Of a stretch of 64,000 bases of DNA, positions 49,440-59,468 are shown piece by piece; position 1 is the stretch's first letter, and the number at the start of each line of letters is the position of its first letter. Origin of the DNA: Aquipseudomonas alcaligenes (GTDB lineage Bacteria > Pseudomonadota > Gammaproteobacteria > Pseudomonadales > Pseudomonadaceae); assembly GCF_003205495.1 (NCBI RefSeq), contig NZ_QJRX01000006.1, forward strand, positions 124,001-188,000. Reading direction: 5' to 3'. The position numbers and the translations under genes are program-made. Under the pieces are notes generated by a model, which was given only the letters and a program-made list of their open reading frames with translations, was not told the origin of the DNA and ran no database searches.

Positions 49440-50333
49440 ATGCACGACCTCGATTTCACCCAGCGCTTCCTGTTCGACGACAACGATGTCCGCGGCGAGA
49501 TGGTCAGCCTCGCCGAGAGCTACCAGCACGTGCTGGCCAAGCACCCCTACCCGCAGCCGGTGGCCCAGCTGCTCGGCGAGATGCTTGCCGCCGCCGCCCT
49601 GCTGGTCGGCACCCTGAAGTTCGAGGGGCTGCTGGTGCTGCAGGCACGCTCCTCCGGCCCGGTGCCGCTGGTGATGATCGAGTGCTCCAGCGAGCGCGAA
49701 GTGCGTGGCATCGCCCGCTACGACGCCGAAGCGGTGGATGCCGGCGCCGGTCTGCGCGAGCTGATGCCGGACGGCGTGCTGGCGCTGACCATCGATCCGG
49801 CCAAGGGCCAGCGCTACCAGGGCATAGTCGAGTTGGAGGGCGACAGCCTGGCCGACAGCCTGACCGCCTATTTCGCCACCTCCGAGCAATTGCCGACCCG
49901 TTTCTGGCTGCGTGCCGACGGCCAGCGTGCCCGTGGCCTGCTGCTGCAGCAGCTGCCGCCGCACCACCAGACCGAGGCGGAGGAGCGCCAGGAGAGCTGG
50001 AACCACCTGCTGACCCTGGCCGATACCCTGAGCGCCGAGGAGCTGCTGGGGCTGGACAACTCCACCCTGCTGCACCGCCTCTATCACCAGGAGGAGCTGC
50101 GCCTGTTCGAACCGAGCCCGCTGCAGTTCCGCTGCAGCTGCTCGCGCGAGCGTTCGGCGCGCGCGCTGATCAGCATCGGCCAGGCGGATGCCGAAGCGCT
50201 GCTGGAGGAGAGTGGCGGCCAGGTGGAGATCGACTGCCAGTTCTGCAACCAGCGCTACTTCTTCGATGCCAGCGACGTGGCCCAGCTGTTCGCCACCGGC
50301 GACAGCCAGGCGCCGTCGCAGACGCGCCACTGA
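49440..50333 (+). CDS. hslO: Redox-regulated chaperone Hsp33
   Basis: A 297-residue holdase chaperone. The C-terminal zinc switch has all four cysteines: C232 and C234 (CxC) and C266 and C269 (CxxC). Oxidation releases zinc and activates the chaperone. The N-terminal domain starts [20 protein letters not shown]. The start at 49440 was preferred over an in-frame ATG 42 bases earlier, because it begins the conserved domain. Confidence 0.95.
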   Translation: MHDLDFTQRFLFDDNDVRGEMVSLAESYQHVLAKHPYPQPVAQLLGEMLAAAALLVGTLKFEGLLVLQARSSGPVPLVMIECSSEREVRGIARYDAEAVDAGAGLRELMPDGVLALTIDPAKGQRYQGIVELEGDSLADSLTAYFATSEQLPTRFWLRADGQRARGLLLQQLPPHHQTEAEERQESWNHLLTLADTLSAEELLGLDNSTLLHRLYHQEELRLFEPSPLQFRCSCSRERSARALISIGQADAEALLEESGGQVEIDCQFCNQRYFFDASDVAQLFATGDSQAPSQTRH

Positions 50334-50426
50334 GTGCGATAGCCGCACTCTATTGAAGGGGATAGCGGACAAGAGGCTGCCAAGAGACGAGCTTTTCTGG
50401 CATACTCCCGCGACTTTTTTATCGCT

Positions 50427-50450
50427 GTAGTGCGTTTTCACGCGCACTAC
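50427..50450 (+). promoter_or_regulatory. Palindrome in the pckA leader
   Basis: GTAGTGCG (50427-50434) pairs with CGCACTAC (50443-50450) across an 8-base loop. It lies 43 bases before the pckA ATG and just after a run of T (50414-50420). It could be an operator or an mRNA hairpin in the 159-base leader. Confidence 0.5.
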
Positions 50451-50492
50451 ACAACGTTCGGAAGACTCGGCCGCCGGCCGACGGGGACCCAC

Positions 50493-52034
50493 ATGACGCA
50501 AGCCAACACCGCCGTTTACACCGACATCAGCGCCGCCCAACTGGTCGAAGAGGCCATTCGCCGTGGCGAGGGTGAACTGGCCGCCAACGGTTCTCTGGTT
50601 GTCCGTACCGGTCATCGCACCGGCCGCTCGCCTGCCGACCGTTTCATCGTCCAGGAGCCGAGCACCGAGGCGAAGATCGCCTGGGGCAACATCAACCGCC
50701 CGTTCCCGGCCGACAAGTTCGATGCCCTGTGGGCCCGCGTCGAGGCGTTCAACGCCGCCCAGGACCACTTCGTTTCCCACGTTCACGTAGGTTCCGCCGC
50801 CGAGCACTACCTGCCGGTGAAGATGACCACCCAGACTGCCTGGCAGAACCTGTTCGGCCGCTGCCTGTTCATCAACCCGGAAACCTACAACCCGGCCGCC
50901 AAGGCCGAGTGGCAGATCCTCAACGTCGCCAACTTCGAGTGCGTTCCGGAGCGTGATGGCACCAACTCCGACGGCTGCGTGATCATCAACTTCGCGCAGA
51001 AGAAGGTGCTGCTGGCCGGCATGCGCTACGCCGGCGAGATGAAGAAGGCGATGTTCTCCGTGCAGAACTTCCTGCTGCCGGAAGCCGACGTGCTGCCGAT
51101 GCACTGCGCCGCCAACATCGGCGAAGAGGGCGACGTGACCCTGTTCTTCGGCCTGTCCGGCACCGGTAAGACCACCCTGTCCGCCGATCCCTCCCGCTAC
51201 CTGATCGGTGACGACGAGCACGGCTGGGGCGAAGGCGTGGTGTTCAACATCGAGGGTGGCTGCTACGCCAAGTGCATCGACCTGTCCGAGAAGAACGAGC
51301 CGGTGATCTGGAAGGCCATCCAGTTCGGCGCCGTGCTGGAGAACGTGGTGCTCGACGAGAACCGCGTGCCCGACTACGCCGACGACAGCCTGACCCAGAA
51401 CAGCCGCGCGGCCTACCCGCTGGAGCTGGTCGAGAAGCGTTCCGAGAAGAACCTCGGTGGCGAGCCGAATGCGGTGATCTTCCTGACCTGCGACCTGACC
51501 GGCGTACTGCCGCCGGTGTCGATCCTCAGCGAAGAGCAGGCGGCCTACCACTTCCTCTCCGGCTACACCGCGCTGGTCGGTTCCACCGAGATGGGCAGTG
51601 GCGGCGGCATCAAGTCGACCTTCTCCACCTGCTTCGGCGCGCCGTTCTTCCCGCGTCCGGCCGGCGAGTATGCCGAGCTGCTGATCAAGCGCATCCGTGG
51701 CTTCAACTCCAAGGTCTACCTGGTCAACACCGGCTGGACCGGCGGCGGCTACGGTGTCGGCAAGCGCTTCAACATCCCGACCACCCGTGGCGTGATCGCC
51801 GCCATCCAGAGCGGCGCCCTGGTCGGTGCCGAGACCGAGCACCTGCCGATCATCAACCTGAGCGTGCCGAAGGCCGTTCCGGGTGTCGAGACCGTTCTGC
51901 TCAACCCGCGCAATACCTGGGCCGACAAGAACGCCTACGACGAGGCCGCCAAGGGCCTGGCGCAGCAGTTCATCGACAACTTCAAGAAGTTCGATGTCTC
52001 CGACGCCATCCGCAATGCCGGTCCGCAGCTGTAA
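50493..52034 (+). CDS. pckA: Phosphoenolpyruvate carboxykinase (ATP)
   Basis: A 513-residue gluconeogenic enzyme converting oxaloacetate and ATP to PEP. The P-loop GLSGTGKT is at 220-227. [14 protein letters not shown] (about 38-51) and [14 protein letters not shown] (about 413-426) are signature segments. The start is MTQANTAVY behind GGGGA. The 513-residue length is standard for Pseudomonas. It has a structured leader and a strong terminator. Confidence 0.96.
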   Translation: MTQANTAVYTDISAAQLVEEAIRRGEGELAANGSLVVRTGHRTGRSPADRFIVQEPSTEAKIAWGNINRPFPADKFDALWARVEAFNAAQDHFVSHVHVGSAAEHYLPVKMTTQTAWQNLFGRCLFINPETYNPAAKAEWQILNVANFECVPERDGTNSDGCVIINFAQKKVLLAGMRYAGEMKKAMFSVQNFLLPEADVLPMHCAANIGEEGDVTLFFGLSGTGKTTLSADPSRYLIGDDEHGWGEGVVFNIEGGCYAKCIDLSEKNEPVIWKAIQFGAVLENVVLDENRVPDYADDSLTQNSRAAYPLELVEKRSEKNLGGEPNAVIFLTCDLTGVLPPVSILSEEQAAYHFLSGYTALVGSTEMGSGGGIKSTFSTCFGAPFFPRPAGEYAELLIKRIRGFNSKVYLVNTGWTGGGYGVGKRFNIPTTRGVIAAIQSGALVGAETEHLPIINLSVPKAVPGVETVLLNPRNTWADKNAYDEAAKGLAQQFIDNFKKFDVSDAIRNAGPQL

Positions 52035-52050
52035 CCAGCCGCCGGCCAAG

Positions 52051-52079
52051 AAAAAGCCGCCCCTGGGGCGGCTTTTTTT
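52051..52079 (+). terminator. Rho-independent terminator of pckA
   Basis: AAAAAGCCGCCCC pairs with GGGGCGGCTTTTT, with a 1-2 base loop, followed by further T residues. It lies 17 bases after the pckA stop and is symmetric enough to serve the convergent 133-residue gene as well. Confidence 0.9.
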
Positions 52080-52099
52080 ATGCCTGTCCAACGGGTGGC

Positions 52100-52501
52100 T
52101 CAGGCACGGGTTGCAGCGTAGGGCTCCGGCCTGGCCGGATCGGTCTCAGGCCGCTCGGGGCGGCTGGCGATATCTGCGATGTTCTGTGCCCGGTCGCTGC
52201 GCTGCGCGGCCTCGCGCAGTTCTGCCGCGCTCTCCAACACGCTCGGCTGGCTCTCGACTTGGCCTGCACTGGCCACCGCCAGGTAGGTTTCGATCTGCCG
52301 CTGCTGGGTGTTGGCGCTGTAGATCTGCGTGGCTGCACCGCGCTTGGCGGCCTGGTCCAGTTCGCGGCCTTGCTGGCGCTCGGCGACTCGGTCGGAAGCA
52401 GCGTCGACGGCCTTGTTCACCTGTTCGGGACTGGCCGGGCCGTACTTGTTGATGACCTGAGTCGAGAGGGGCAGGTTGCCGCTGTAACCATTTACCTGCA
52501 T
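52100..52501 (-). CDS. Hypothetical protein, hydrophilic, 133 residues
   Basis: No family recognised. The start MQVNGYSGNLPLSTQ follows GGGAGAG. A longer frame that begins with a lipoprotein-like MPIVLMLSGC lacks a ribosome site. The product is polar, with an Ala/Gln/Glu-rich helical tract (about 27-110), no signal peptide and no transmembrane segment. It ends in a proline/glutamate-rich tail (RPERPETDPARPEP). It lies between pckA and a block whose relatives are elsewhere in P. aeruginosa. Confidence 0.65.
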   Translation of the reverse strand: MQVNGYSGNLPLSTQVINKYGPASPEQVNKAVDAASDRVAERQQGRELDQAAKRGAATQIYSANTQQRQIETYLAVASAGQVESQPSVLESAAELREAAQRSDRAQNIADIASRPERPETDPARPEPYAATRA

Positions 52502-52597
52502 CGGTGCTCTCCCTGTGATGGCCTGGCTCCACTGTAAACCCGTGCAGCCGGAGAGCATTAGAACGATTGGCAATTGGCGCCCGCCCCGTCAGGGCGC

Positions 52598-52852
52598 TCA
52601 GTCGATCACCACGGCGCCCTGGATGGTCAGCTCCGGCAGGGCGGCGGGCATCGGGCAGATCTGCAGGTACTTGATGCTCTCGCGCGGGATCATCAGCAGG
52701 TCGCCGTCCACCTCGATGCTCAGGTAGGGCGACTCCAGCTGCTTGCGCAGGGCGCGGGCGACAGCCGCCGGGTCCTCGCTCTGCTTGGGGAAGCGCAGGG
52801 CCAGGCGCTGGCCATCCTGAAAATACAGGTACAGGTGCTTGAGCGGCTTCAT
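52598..52852 (-). CDS. Hypothetical protein, 84 residues
   Basis: A small soluble protein starting MKPLKHLYLYFQDGQ, preceded by AAGGAGA. Alternating hydrophobic residues (LRFPKQ, YLSIEVDGDLLMIP, LQICPMP) suggest a compact mixed alpha/beta fold. I do not recognise the family. It lies in tandem with the DUF3392 gene (33 bases upstream) and may be co-transcribed with it. The 96-base gap to the next gene downstream shows nothing notable. Confidence 0.72.
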   Translation of the reverse strand: MKPLKHLYLYFQDGQRLALRFPKQSEDPAAVARALRKQLESPYLSIEVDGDLLMIPRESIKYLQICPMPAALPELTIQGAVVID

Positions 52853-52885
52853 GGGGCATCTCCTTGCGGGCGCCCCGTGGGCGTC

Positions 52886-53209
52886 CTAGCTGCGGTCGGC
52901 CAGTACGCCGATCAGGAAGAAGACTAGTAGCAGCACCGGCGCCAGGGTGAAGTTGTTGAAGTAGCCCAGGCCCTGGGCCAGCCAGGGGGTGAGGAAGACG
53001 ATGGCCAGGCCGTAGCCGACGGCGCAGACCAGCACGAAGATCAGCGTGCGCAGGATGAAGTTGAAGTTGCTGATGGACTTCTGCACCCAGGCGTTGATGC
53101 CCGGCCCGAACAGGACGAAGAGGGTGGCCATGATGGCCAGGGAGATGTCGTACAGGTTGCCGCGGCACCAGCGCGAGAGGGTGGCGATCAGGTCGAGCAC
53201 GAGATCCAT
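52886..53209 (-). CDS. DUF3392 family membrane protein
   Basis: A 107-residue membrane protein with three helices (about 18-40, 50-75 and 86-103), opening MDLVLDLIATLSRWCRGN. It matches the DUF3392 pattern as far as can be judged by eye. Its function is unknown. It is downstream of hemW by 82 bases, on the same strand. Confidence 0.75.
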   Translation of the reverse strand: MDLVLDLIATLSRWCRGNLYDISLAIMATLFVLFGPGINAWVQKSISNFNFILRTLIFVLVCAVGYGLAIVFLTPWLAQGLGYFNNFTLAPVLLLVFFLIGVLADRS

Positions 53210-53291
53210 CGGTGGTCCTTGTTGTGAGTAGCGGGCGTCGGCAGTTTACCGTCTGTCGGCAGGGCTGCCGAGAGCTGGCGCACGCTGTGGT

Positions 53292-54452
53292 TCAGGGCAG
53301 GAAGTGCTGCAGCAGGTCGTTGAGGAACAGCTGGCCCTCGCGGGTGGCGACCAGGCGCGTCGGGTCGGCCTGCAGCAGCTGGCGTGCCTCGGCCTCGCGC
53401 CGCGCCGCATCCAGGCTGGCCAGCGGCAGGCCGGTGCGCTGCTCGAACAGTGCGGCCGGGACGCCCTCGCTCAGGCGCAGCACGTTCATCAGGAACTCGA
53501 AGGGCAGTTCCCCGGCGTCCAGCAGACGCTCGCCGGCCTGGAAGGCCTTGGTCGCATCCAGATAGTCCTTGGGCAGGCGGGTCTTCCAGGTGCGTACGAT
53601 GCGCCCGTCCGGGCTGCTCAGCTTGGCGTGGGCGCCGGCGCCGATGCCGAGGAAGTCGCCGAAGCTCCAGTAGTTCAGGTTGTGCCGCGCCTGGTGCCCG
53701 GCGCGGGCGTAGGCGGACACCTCGTACTGGGCGTAGCCCTCGGCGGCCAGCAGGGCCTGGCCGGCCTCCTGGATGTCCCACAGCAGGTCGTCTTCGGGCA
53801 ACTGTGGCGGCTGGCTCCAGAACACCGTGTTGGGCTCCATGGTCAGCTGGTACCAGGACAGGTGCGTCGGCCCCTGGGCGATGGCGGTGCGCAGGTCGAA
53901 CAGGGCGTCCTCGATGTTCTGCTCGGGCAGGCCGTGCATCAGGTCCAGGTTGAAGTTGTCGAAGCCGGCGGCGCGCGCCATATCGGCGGCGCGGATCGCC
54001 TCGTCGCCGTTGTGGATACGTCCCAGGGCCTTGAGCTTGGCTTCCTGGAAGCTCTGTACGCCGATCGACAGGCGATTGATGCCCAGGCCGCGATAGTCGC
54101 GGAACTTGGCCTGCTCGAAGGTGCCCGGATTGGCTTCCAGGGTGATCTCGATGTTGGCGGCGAAGGGCACGCGCTGCTGCACGCCCTGCAGTAGCCGACC
54201 CAGGGCCTTGGCCGAGAACAGGCTGGGGGTGCCGCCACCGAAGAAGATCGAGGTCAGTTCGCGGCCATGGACGTGGCCCAGATCCTGGTCGAGGTCGGCC
54301 AGCAGGGCGTCGACGTATTCCTCTTCCGGCAGGCTGGGGCCGGCGGCGTGCGAGTTGAAGTCGCAGTAGGGGCACTTGCGCACGCACCAGGGGATGTGGA
54401 TATAGAGCGCGAGGGGCGGCAGCGTGAAGCCACCGCCGGTGGTGCCGTTCAT
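53292..54452 (-). CDS. hemW: Radical SAM heme chaperone HemW
   Basis: A 386-residue radical SAM protein. The cluster-binding CxxxCxxC is C23, C27 and C30 ([12 protein letters not shown]). The GGGTPSLF segment near 70-77 binds SAM. It lacks the extra N-terminal part of coproporphyrinogen dehydrogenase HemN, so a heme-insertion role is favoured. Its ATG overlaps the rdgB stop by ATGA. Confidence 0.92.
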   Translation of the reverse strand: MNGTTGGGFTLPPLALYIHIPWCVRKCPYCDFNSHAAGPSLPEEEYVDALLADLDQDLGHVHGRELTSIFFGGGTPSLFSAKALGRLLQGVQQRVPFAANIEITLEANPGTFEQAKFRDYRGLGINRLSIGVQSFQEAKLKALGRIHNGDEAIRAADMARAAGFDNFNLDLMHGLPEQNIEDALFDLRTAIAQGPTHLSWYQLTMEPNTVFWSQPPQLPEDDLLWDIQEAGQALLAAEGYAQYEVSAYARAGHQARHNLNYWSFGDFLGIGAGAHAKLSSPDGRIVRTWKTRLPKDYLDATKAFQAGERLLDAGELPFEFLMNVLRLSEGVPAALFEQRTGLPLASLDAARREAEARQLLQADPTRLVATREGQLFLNDLLQHFLP

Positions 54453-55045
54453 TGCAGGCCCAGGCGCTGCTTGAGCAGGGCCATGGCGCGGGCGCGGTGG
54501 CTGATGCGGTTCTTTTCGTCGCTGGCCAGTTCGGCGCTGGAGCACTGGCGCTCCGGCACCCAGAACAGCGGGTCGTAACCGAAGCCCTCGGCGCCACGGG
54601 CCTCGTGCAGGATGCTGCCGTGCCACAGGCCCTCGCAGAGGATCGGCAGCGGGTCGTCGGCGTGCCGCACCAGGGCCAGGGCGCAGACGAACTGGGCACC
54701 GCGCTCGGCGTCCGGTACGCCCTTCAAGGCCTCCAGCAGCTTGGCGTTGTTGGCGGCGTCACCTTTACCGTCGGCGTAGCGCGCCGAGTAGATGCCCGGG
54801 GCGCCGCCGAGGAAGTCCACGGCCAGGCCGGAGTCGTCGGCCAGCGCCGGCAGCCCGGACACGCGGGCGGCGTTGCGTGCCTTGAGGATGGCGTTCTCGA
54901 CGAACGACAGGCCGGTTTCCTCTGGCTCGACGCTGGAGAATTCGCCGATCGAGCGCACGCGCACGTGCGCGCCGAGCATGGCCTGGAGTTCCTTGAGCTT
55001 GCCGGCGTTGTGGCTGGCGAGTACGAGTTCTGTGAACGGCATCAT
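54449..55045 (-). CDS. rdgB: dITP/XTP pyrophosphatase RdgB
   Basis: A 198-residue house-cleaning enzyme that hydrolyses non-canonical purine triphosphates to monophosphates. The substrate-binding [11 protein letters not shown] is at the N-terminus. The metal-binding region [24 protein letters not shown] (about 65-90) and the late [12 protein letters not shown] are conserved. Two ATGs overlap the DUF4426 stop. Part of the metW-DUF4426-rdgB-hemW operon. Confidence 0.94.
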   Translation of the reverse strand: MMPFTELVLASHNAGKLKELQAMLGAHVRVRSIGEFSSVEPEETGLSFVENAILKARNAARVSGLPALADDSGLAVDFLGGAPGIYSARYADGKGDAANNAKLLEALKGVPDAERGAQFVCALALVRHADDPLPILCEGLWHGSILHEARGAEGFGYDPLFWVPERQCSSAELASDEKNRISHRARAMALLKQRLGLQ

Positions 55046-55461
55046 TCGTCCGGGAAGACTTCCTGATTGAAGGTAAGGGTGTGCGGGGCTGCGTCGCCGA
55101 TCTGCACGTTGATGCTGAAGGTCAGCATCTCGCGCTGGCGCAGCGGGAATTCGGCCAGGTAGTACACGGCGCCGCTCTCCAGGACCTGCTTGAACTGCAG
55201 TTCGCTGGTCTGCCCCAGCAGGTTCTTCACACTGCCGCTGACCTTGGCCGGCTGGCCCTGGCCGCCCCTGAGCGCGGCGATGTTGAGCACGCCGACCGTC
55301 TTGCTGCGGGTCAGGCCGACGGCGGCGGCCACGTCCGGCTGCAGGAAACTGGAGTTGAACACGCTGTAGTGCACGTCCAGTTCACCGAAGGTCTGTTTGC
55401 GTTCGGCGACGGCGGGCAGGGCGAGCAGCAGGCAGAAGACAAGAGATACGAAGCGGCGCAT
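55042..55461 (-). CDS. DUF4426 periplasmic protein
   Basis: A 139-residue protein with a signal peptide of about 18 residues ending AVA. The mature part (about 115 residues) looks all-beta: the '[21 protein letters not shown]' opening and [13 protein letters not shown] are characteristic of DUF4426. Its function is unknown. It lies between metW and rdgB with coupled stops and starts, an order conserved in Pseudomonas. Confidence 0.85.
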   Translation of the reverse strand: MRRFVSLVFCLLLALPAVAERKQTFGELDVHYSVFNSSFLQPDVAAAVGLTRSKTVGVLNIAALRGGQGQPAKVSGSVKNLLGQTSELQFKQVLESGAVYYLAEFPLRQREMLTFSINVQIGDAAPHTLTFNQEVFPDE

Positions 55462-55476
55462 GGCGGATCCTCCGGG

Positions 55477-56097
55477 TTAGACGGCGACGCGGTGACCGGT
55501 CAGGCCGGAGCCGCTGACGCGATAGATGCCGATCTCACCCAACAGATTAGGCCAGAGTCGGCTGCCCAGGTTGTGCCGATGGGCGTGGTCCACCGCCAGG
55601 CGCTCCTCGACCCGCGCGCCGAGCTCGTGGCACAGGCGCTCGAAGTCCTCGAAGGTGCAGAAGTGGATGTTCGGCGTGTTGTACCAGGTGTAGGGCAGGA
55701 ACTCGGAGACCGGCATGCGGCCCTTGGTGGTCAGGTACCAGCGGCAGCGCCAGTGGCCGAAGTTGGGGAAGGTGATGATGCAGGTCTTGCCGACCCGCAG
55801 CATCTCCGCCAGGACCTTGTCCGGGTACTTCAGGGCCTGCAGCGACTGGGTCATCACCACCACGTCGAAGCTGTTATCGGCGAAGTTGCCCAGGCCCTCG
55901 TCGAGGTTCTGCTCGATCACGTTGACGCCACGCTCGATGCAGGTGGCGATCTTCTCCGCGTCGATCTCCAGGCCGTAGCCGCCGACCTGCTTGTGGTCGC
56001 GCAGGTGGGCCAGCAGCGCGCCGTCGCCGCAGCCGAGGTCGAGTACCCGGCTGCCCGGGGCGATCCAGTCCTGGATGATTTCCAGATCCGCACGCAT
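55477..56097 (-). CDS. metW: Methionine biosynthesis protein MetW
   Basis: A 206-residue SAM-dependent methyltransferase-fold protein. Motif I is VLDLGCGDGALL (about 19-30). NLDEGLGNFADNSFDVVVMTQSLQ is conserved. MetW partners with MetX in pseudomonads and some proteobacteria and is needed for full homoserine acyltransferase activity. It follows metX by two bases. Confidence 0.93.
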   Translation of the reverse strand: MRADLEIIQDWIAPGSRVLDLGCGDGALLAHLRDHKQVGGYGLEIDAEKIATCIERGVNVIEQNLDEGLGNFADNSFDVVVMTQSLQALKYPDKVLAEMLRVGKTCIITFPNFGHWRCRWYLTTKGRMPVSEFLPYTWYNTPNIHFCTFEDFERLCHELGARVEERLAVDHAHRHNLGSRLWPNLLGEIGIYRVSGSGLTGHRVAV

Positions 56098-56099
56098 GG

Positions 56100-57239
56100 T
56101 TACACCTCGATCCGTTTCATGTAGGCGCCGAAGGCCTGCAGGTAGCGCGGGATCGGCATGAGGAAGGCGTCGTGGCCCTGCGGCGCGTCGATCTCCAGGT
56201 AACAGACGTTCTTCTTCGCCGCCAGCAGGGCGTCGACGATCTCCCGCGAGCGCGCCGGCGAGAAGCGCCAGTCGGTGGTGAAGGACATCAGGCAGAAATC
56301 GGCCTTGGCCGTGGCAAGCGTCTTGGCCAGGTCGCCGTCGTGGGCGGCGGCCGGGTCGAAGTAGTCGAGCGCCTTGGTCATCAGCAGGTAGGTGTTGGCG
56401 TCGAAGCGCCCGGAGAACTCCTCGCCCTGGTAGCGCAGGTAGCTCTCGACCTGGAACTCGACGCTGTGGAAGTCGTAGTTGAGCTTGTCGGTCTTCAGCT
56501 CGCGGCCGAATTTCTCGCCCATGGCGTCATCCGACAGGTAGGTGATGTGGCCGACCATGCGTGCCAGCATCAGGCCGCGCTTGGGGATCACACCCTGCTC
56601 CTGGAAGTGTCCGCCATGGAACTCCGGGTCGGTGAGGATGGCCTGGCGCGCCACCTCGTTGAAGGCGATGTTCTGCGCCGACAGCTTGGGCGCCGAGGCG
56701 ATGCACAGGCAGTGGTGCACGCGCTCGGGGTAGCTGATGGTCCACTGCAGGGCCTGCATGCCGCCGAGGCTGCCGCCCACCACCGCGGCCCACTGGGCGA
56801 TGCCTAGCCGGTCGGCCAGGCGTGCCTGGCTGTGTACCCAGTCCTCCACCGTCATCACCGGGAAGTCGGCGCCGTAAGGTTTGCCGGTCGCCGGGTTGAG
56901 GCTGGAGGGGCCGGTGGAGCCGTTGCAGCCGCCGAGGTTGTTGAGGCTGACGACGAAGAACTTGTCGGTGTCGATCGGCTTGCCCGGGCCGATGCAGCTG
57001 TCCCACCAGCCGGGCTTGCGCTCATCGACGCTGTGGAAGCCGGCGGCGTGGTGGTGACCGGACAGCGCGTGGCAGATCAGCACGGCGTTGCTGGCGCTGG
57101 CGTTGAGCGTGCCGTAGGTCTCGTAGACCAGCTGGTAGTCGGCCAGGCTGCGGCCGCAGACCAACGCCAGCGGTTCGCTGAAGCGGGCGGTCTGGGGAGT
57201 GACCAGGCCTACGGAGTCGGCGGGGAAAACAGTCGGCAT
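56100..57239 (-). CDS. metX: Homoserine O-acyltransferase MetX
   Basis: A 379-residue alpha/beta hydrolase-fold enzyme. The nucleophile is S157 in [29 protein letters not shown] (about 100-116) and the terminal GHDAFL histidine complete the site. It acylates homoserine; with adjacent MetW the donor in Pseudomonas is reported to be succinyl-CoA rather than acetyl-CoA. The start is MPTVFPADS. First gene of the metX-metW-DUF4426-rdgB-hemW operon. Confidence 0.93.
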   Translation of the reverse strand: MPTVFPADSVGLVTPQTARFSEPLALVCGRSLADYQLVYETYGTLNASASNAVLICHALSGHHHAAGFHSVDERKPGWWDSCIGPGKPIDTDKFFVVSLNNLGGCNGSTGPSSLNPATGKPYGADFPVMTVEDWVHSQARLADRLGIAQWAAVVGGSLGGMQALQWTISYPERVHHCLCIASAPKLSAQNIAFNEVARQAILTDPEFHGGHFQEQGVIPKRGLMLARMVGHITYLSDDAMGEKFGRELKTDKLNYDFHSVEFQVESYLRYQGEEFSGRFDANTYLLMTKALDYFDPAAAHDGDLAKTLATAKADFCLMSFTTDWRFSPARSREIVDALLAAKKNVCYLEIDAPQGHDAFLMPIPRYLQAFGAYMKRIEV

Positions 57240-57278
57240 CGACCCTGCTCTCGATCCAGGAAAGTGCAGCAGTCTAAA

Positions 57279-57316
57279 GACCACGGCCCCCGGCAGCAAG
57301 CGCGGGGGCCGTGGTC
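57279..57316 (-). terminator. 13-bp hairpin after the dynamin-like gene
   Basis: GACCACGGCCCCC (57279-57291) pairs perfectly with GGGGGCCGTGGTC (57304-57316) across 12 bases. On the minus strand TTTAGAC follows. It lies between the dynamin-like gene stop (57339) and metX, and may insulate the metX operon. Confidence 0.65.
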
Positions 57317-57338
57317 AAAGGCCTGAATCCAGAGGCTT

Positions 57339-59327
57339 TCAGGCCGGGTCGGCGGCACCCTGGGCGCGCGCCGCGACGGGCAGGCTGACCACCTTGCCCT
57401 GGCGCTGGATCGGCGCCGGGCGGCGCAGCACGCGGAGCATCTCGCCGGCCTGGGCCAGCTGGGTCTCCAGCAGGGTCACGTAGCCCGCCAGCTGCTGGCC
57501 GCGCTGGCGCGCCTGCTGGGTCTCCTGGGCCAGGGCCTTGAGGCGCAGCATGTGGGTCTCGAGCATCTGCTTGTGTTCCAGGGTGTGCTGCATCAGCGGC
57601 ATCAGGGCATCGCCCGCCCACTGCTCGGCTTCGCCGCGCAGGCGCTGGTGCAGGCCGATGACTTCCTGCACCAGGGTGGCGAAGAAGCGCTTGGTCAGGC
57701 TGCGCTGCTCGGTGAGCAGGGTCTTCAGGTGCAGGCGGAACTGGTCGGCCTTGGCGCGCAGCTGGGCCAGCTCGCGCAGGTAGCGCTGGCTGTTGAACTG
57801 CGGCGCGTCGACGCCGTGCAGCGGGTTTTCCTCGTTGTGCCGGCGGTACACGGCGGCGACCATCTTGTTGGCCATCTCGGCCTCGTGGGCCAGGTTACCG
57901 AGGTCGTGCTCCACCGCGCGGAAGAACTGCACGATGGCCTGGTTGATGCCGAGGGTGGTCCAGCTGCCGGTCAGGCCCTGACGCACCTGGGCCAGGTGCT
58001 CCTCCAGGCGCTCCGGGCGCACCGCGTTGCGCAGCAGGTCGCCCTGGCGCTTGAGCAGGCGCTGGTTGGTCTTCAGGCCGAGCAGGCGCTTGTGGTGCAG
58101 GCTGTGGTCATCCTTGGTCTTGGCGGTCAGCTCGAACAGCAGCTGGCCGTTGTCGTGCTGATGGGCGTTGAGCAGTGCCTGCTGCTCGCGCACCTTGTCT
58201 AGGCGCAGGCTGAGCACATGCTGGCTGTTGTTGAGCAGGGCCAGCACCTGGTTGACCACACGCTCCTCGAGCAGGCGTTCCTTCTGCGCGACGATGCGCT
58301 CGCACAGCAGCTGCTCCAGGTCGGCCAATTGGCTGCGGGCGAGCAGCGCCTCGTCGTTGCGCACCTTGGCGATCAGCGCCTGCTTGGCCGACAGCGGCAG
58401 CACGCTGGCCGCGGGGATGCCGAGCTGCTTGGCGGTGGTATTCTGCACCAGGCCGATGGCCTTGCCGACGAACTCCTCGCCTGCCAGGTCGTCCCACAGC
58501 ACGTCGATCTTGTTCAGCACGGCGAACAGGCTGGCCTGGGTGTCCTCGTCGAGCTGGCGGATATGTTCCTTCCAGATCGCCATGTCGCTGGCGGTGACGC
58601 CGGTGTCGGCGGCCAGCAGGAAGATGATCGCCTGGGCGCTGGGCAGCATCGACAGGGTCAGCTCCGGCTCGCTGCCGAGGGCGTTGAGGCCGGGGGTATC
58701 GAGAATGCGCAGGCCCTGGCGCAGCAGCGGATGATCGAAGTTGACCATGGCGTGGCGCCAGGCCGGCACCAGTACCTGGCCGGGCTTGCCGGCCGGCTCC
58801 AGCATCTCCGGCAGGAAGCCGAGCTGGATCGCCTGTTCCACGGCCATCGGCTTGGTCTTGGCCACCTGGGCGAAGGCCTGCGCCATGTTGTCCGGGTCGC
58901 TGGCGTCGAGGGGGATGTTCACCCAGTGGCGGGGGATGCGCTTGAACTGCGCCACGCTGGCGTCGGTCATGCGCGTCTCGATCGGCAGCAGGCGGATGTA
59001 GGAGCGCTCCGAGCGCGGATCGAAGAACAGCTCGGTGGGGCACATGGTGGTGCGCCCGGCGTGCGACGGCAGCATGCGCTGGCCGTATTCGGAGAAGAAC
59101 AGGGCGTTGATCAGCTCGGTCTTGCCGCGCGAGAACTCGCCGACGAAGGCCAGGGTGATGTGGTCGGTGCGCAGCAGCTTGAGGGCGCGTTCCAGGCGCG
59201 CGTCCATGGCATCCGAGCCGAGGCGGTTGTGCGCCAGCCAGCTGCGATAGCGGGTGATCTCGCGCATCAGCTCGCGCTTCCAGGCGACGTAGGCATCCAC
59301 CTGCTGGCTGAGACGTTCCATGCTCAT
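57339..59327 (-). CDS. Bacterial dynamin-like GTPase
   Basis: A 662-residue large GTPase. The P-loop GEFSRGKT is at 63-70, DTPG at 210-213, and NKID at 272-275. The long C-terminal half (about 330-650) is helical and coiled-coil rich. No obvious membrane span is visible, so membrane contact would be peripheral. Bacterial dynamins act in membrane remodelling or stress. The ATG has AGGAG seven bases upstream, and a good promoter lies before it. It sits between yggU and metX but has its own promoter and terminator. Confidence 0.85.
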   Translation of the reverse strand: MSMERLSQQVDAYVAWKRELMREITRYRSWLAHNRLGSDAMDARLERALKLLRTDHITLAFVGEFSRGKTELINALFFSEYGQRMLPSHAGRTTMCPTELFFDPRSERSYIRLLPIETRMTDASVAQFKRIPRHWVNIPLDASDPDNMAQAFAQVAKTKPMAVEQAIQLGFLPEMLEPAGKPGQVLVPAWRHAMVNFDHPLLRQGLRILDTPGLNALGSEPELTLSMLPSAQAIIFLLAADTGVTASDMAIWKEHIRQLDEDTQASLFAVLNKIDVLWDDLAGEEFVGKAIGLVQNTTAKQLGIPAASVLPLSAKQALIAKVRNDEALLARSQLADLEQLLCERIVAQKERLLEERVVNQVLALLNNSQHVLSLRLDKVREQQALLNAHQHDNGQLLFELTAKTKDDHSLHHKRLLGLKTNQRLLKRQGDLLRNAVRPERLEEHLAQVRQGLTGSWTTLGINQAIVQFFRAVEHDLGNLAHEAEMANKMVAAVYRRHNEENPLHGVDAPQFNSQRYLRELAQLRAKADQFRLHLKTLLTEQRSLTKRFFATLVQEVIGLHQRLRGEAEQWAGDALMPLMQHTLEHKQMLETHMLRLKALAQETQQARQRGQQLAGYVTLLETQLAQAGEMLRVLRRPAPIQRQGKVVSLPVAARAQGAADPA

Positions 59328-59406
59328 CCTGGCACTCCTGCTTCGACGGTCGGTTGGCGGCGCGCAACGGCGGAAGAATGCCCGCGGCTTTGCCGGAGAT
59401 GGCTGC

Positions 59407-59434
59407 ATTATGCGGGGGGCGGGGCCGGCGTCAA
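59407..59434 (-). promoter_or_regulatory. Sigma-70 promoter of the dynamin-like gene
   Basis: On the minus strand TTGACG (59429-59434) and CATAAT (59407-59412) are 16 bases apart, ending about 80 bases before the ATG. Each box matches consensus in five positions. This is the clearest promoter in the window. Confidence 0.65.
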
Positions 59435-59468
59435 TCGGCGTGCTTCACAACTTCGGCCGGAAGGTTGC

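Noticed and set aside
52502..52573. Lipoprotein-type N-terminus (MPIVLMLSGC) for the 133-residue hypothetical gene
   Set aside because: No ribosome site upstream and no basic n-region, while the downstream ATG has GGGAGAG.
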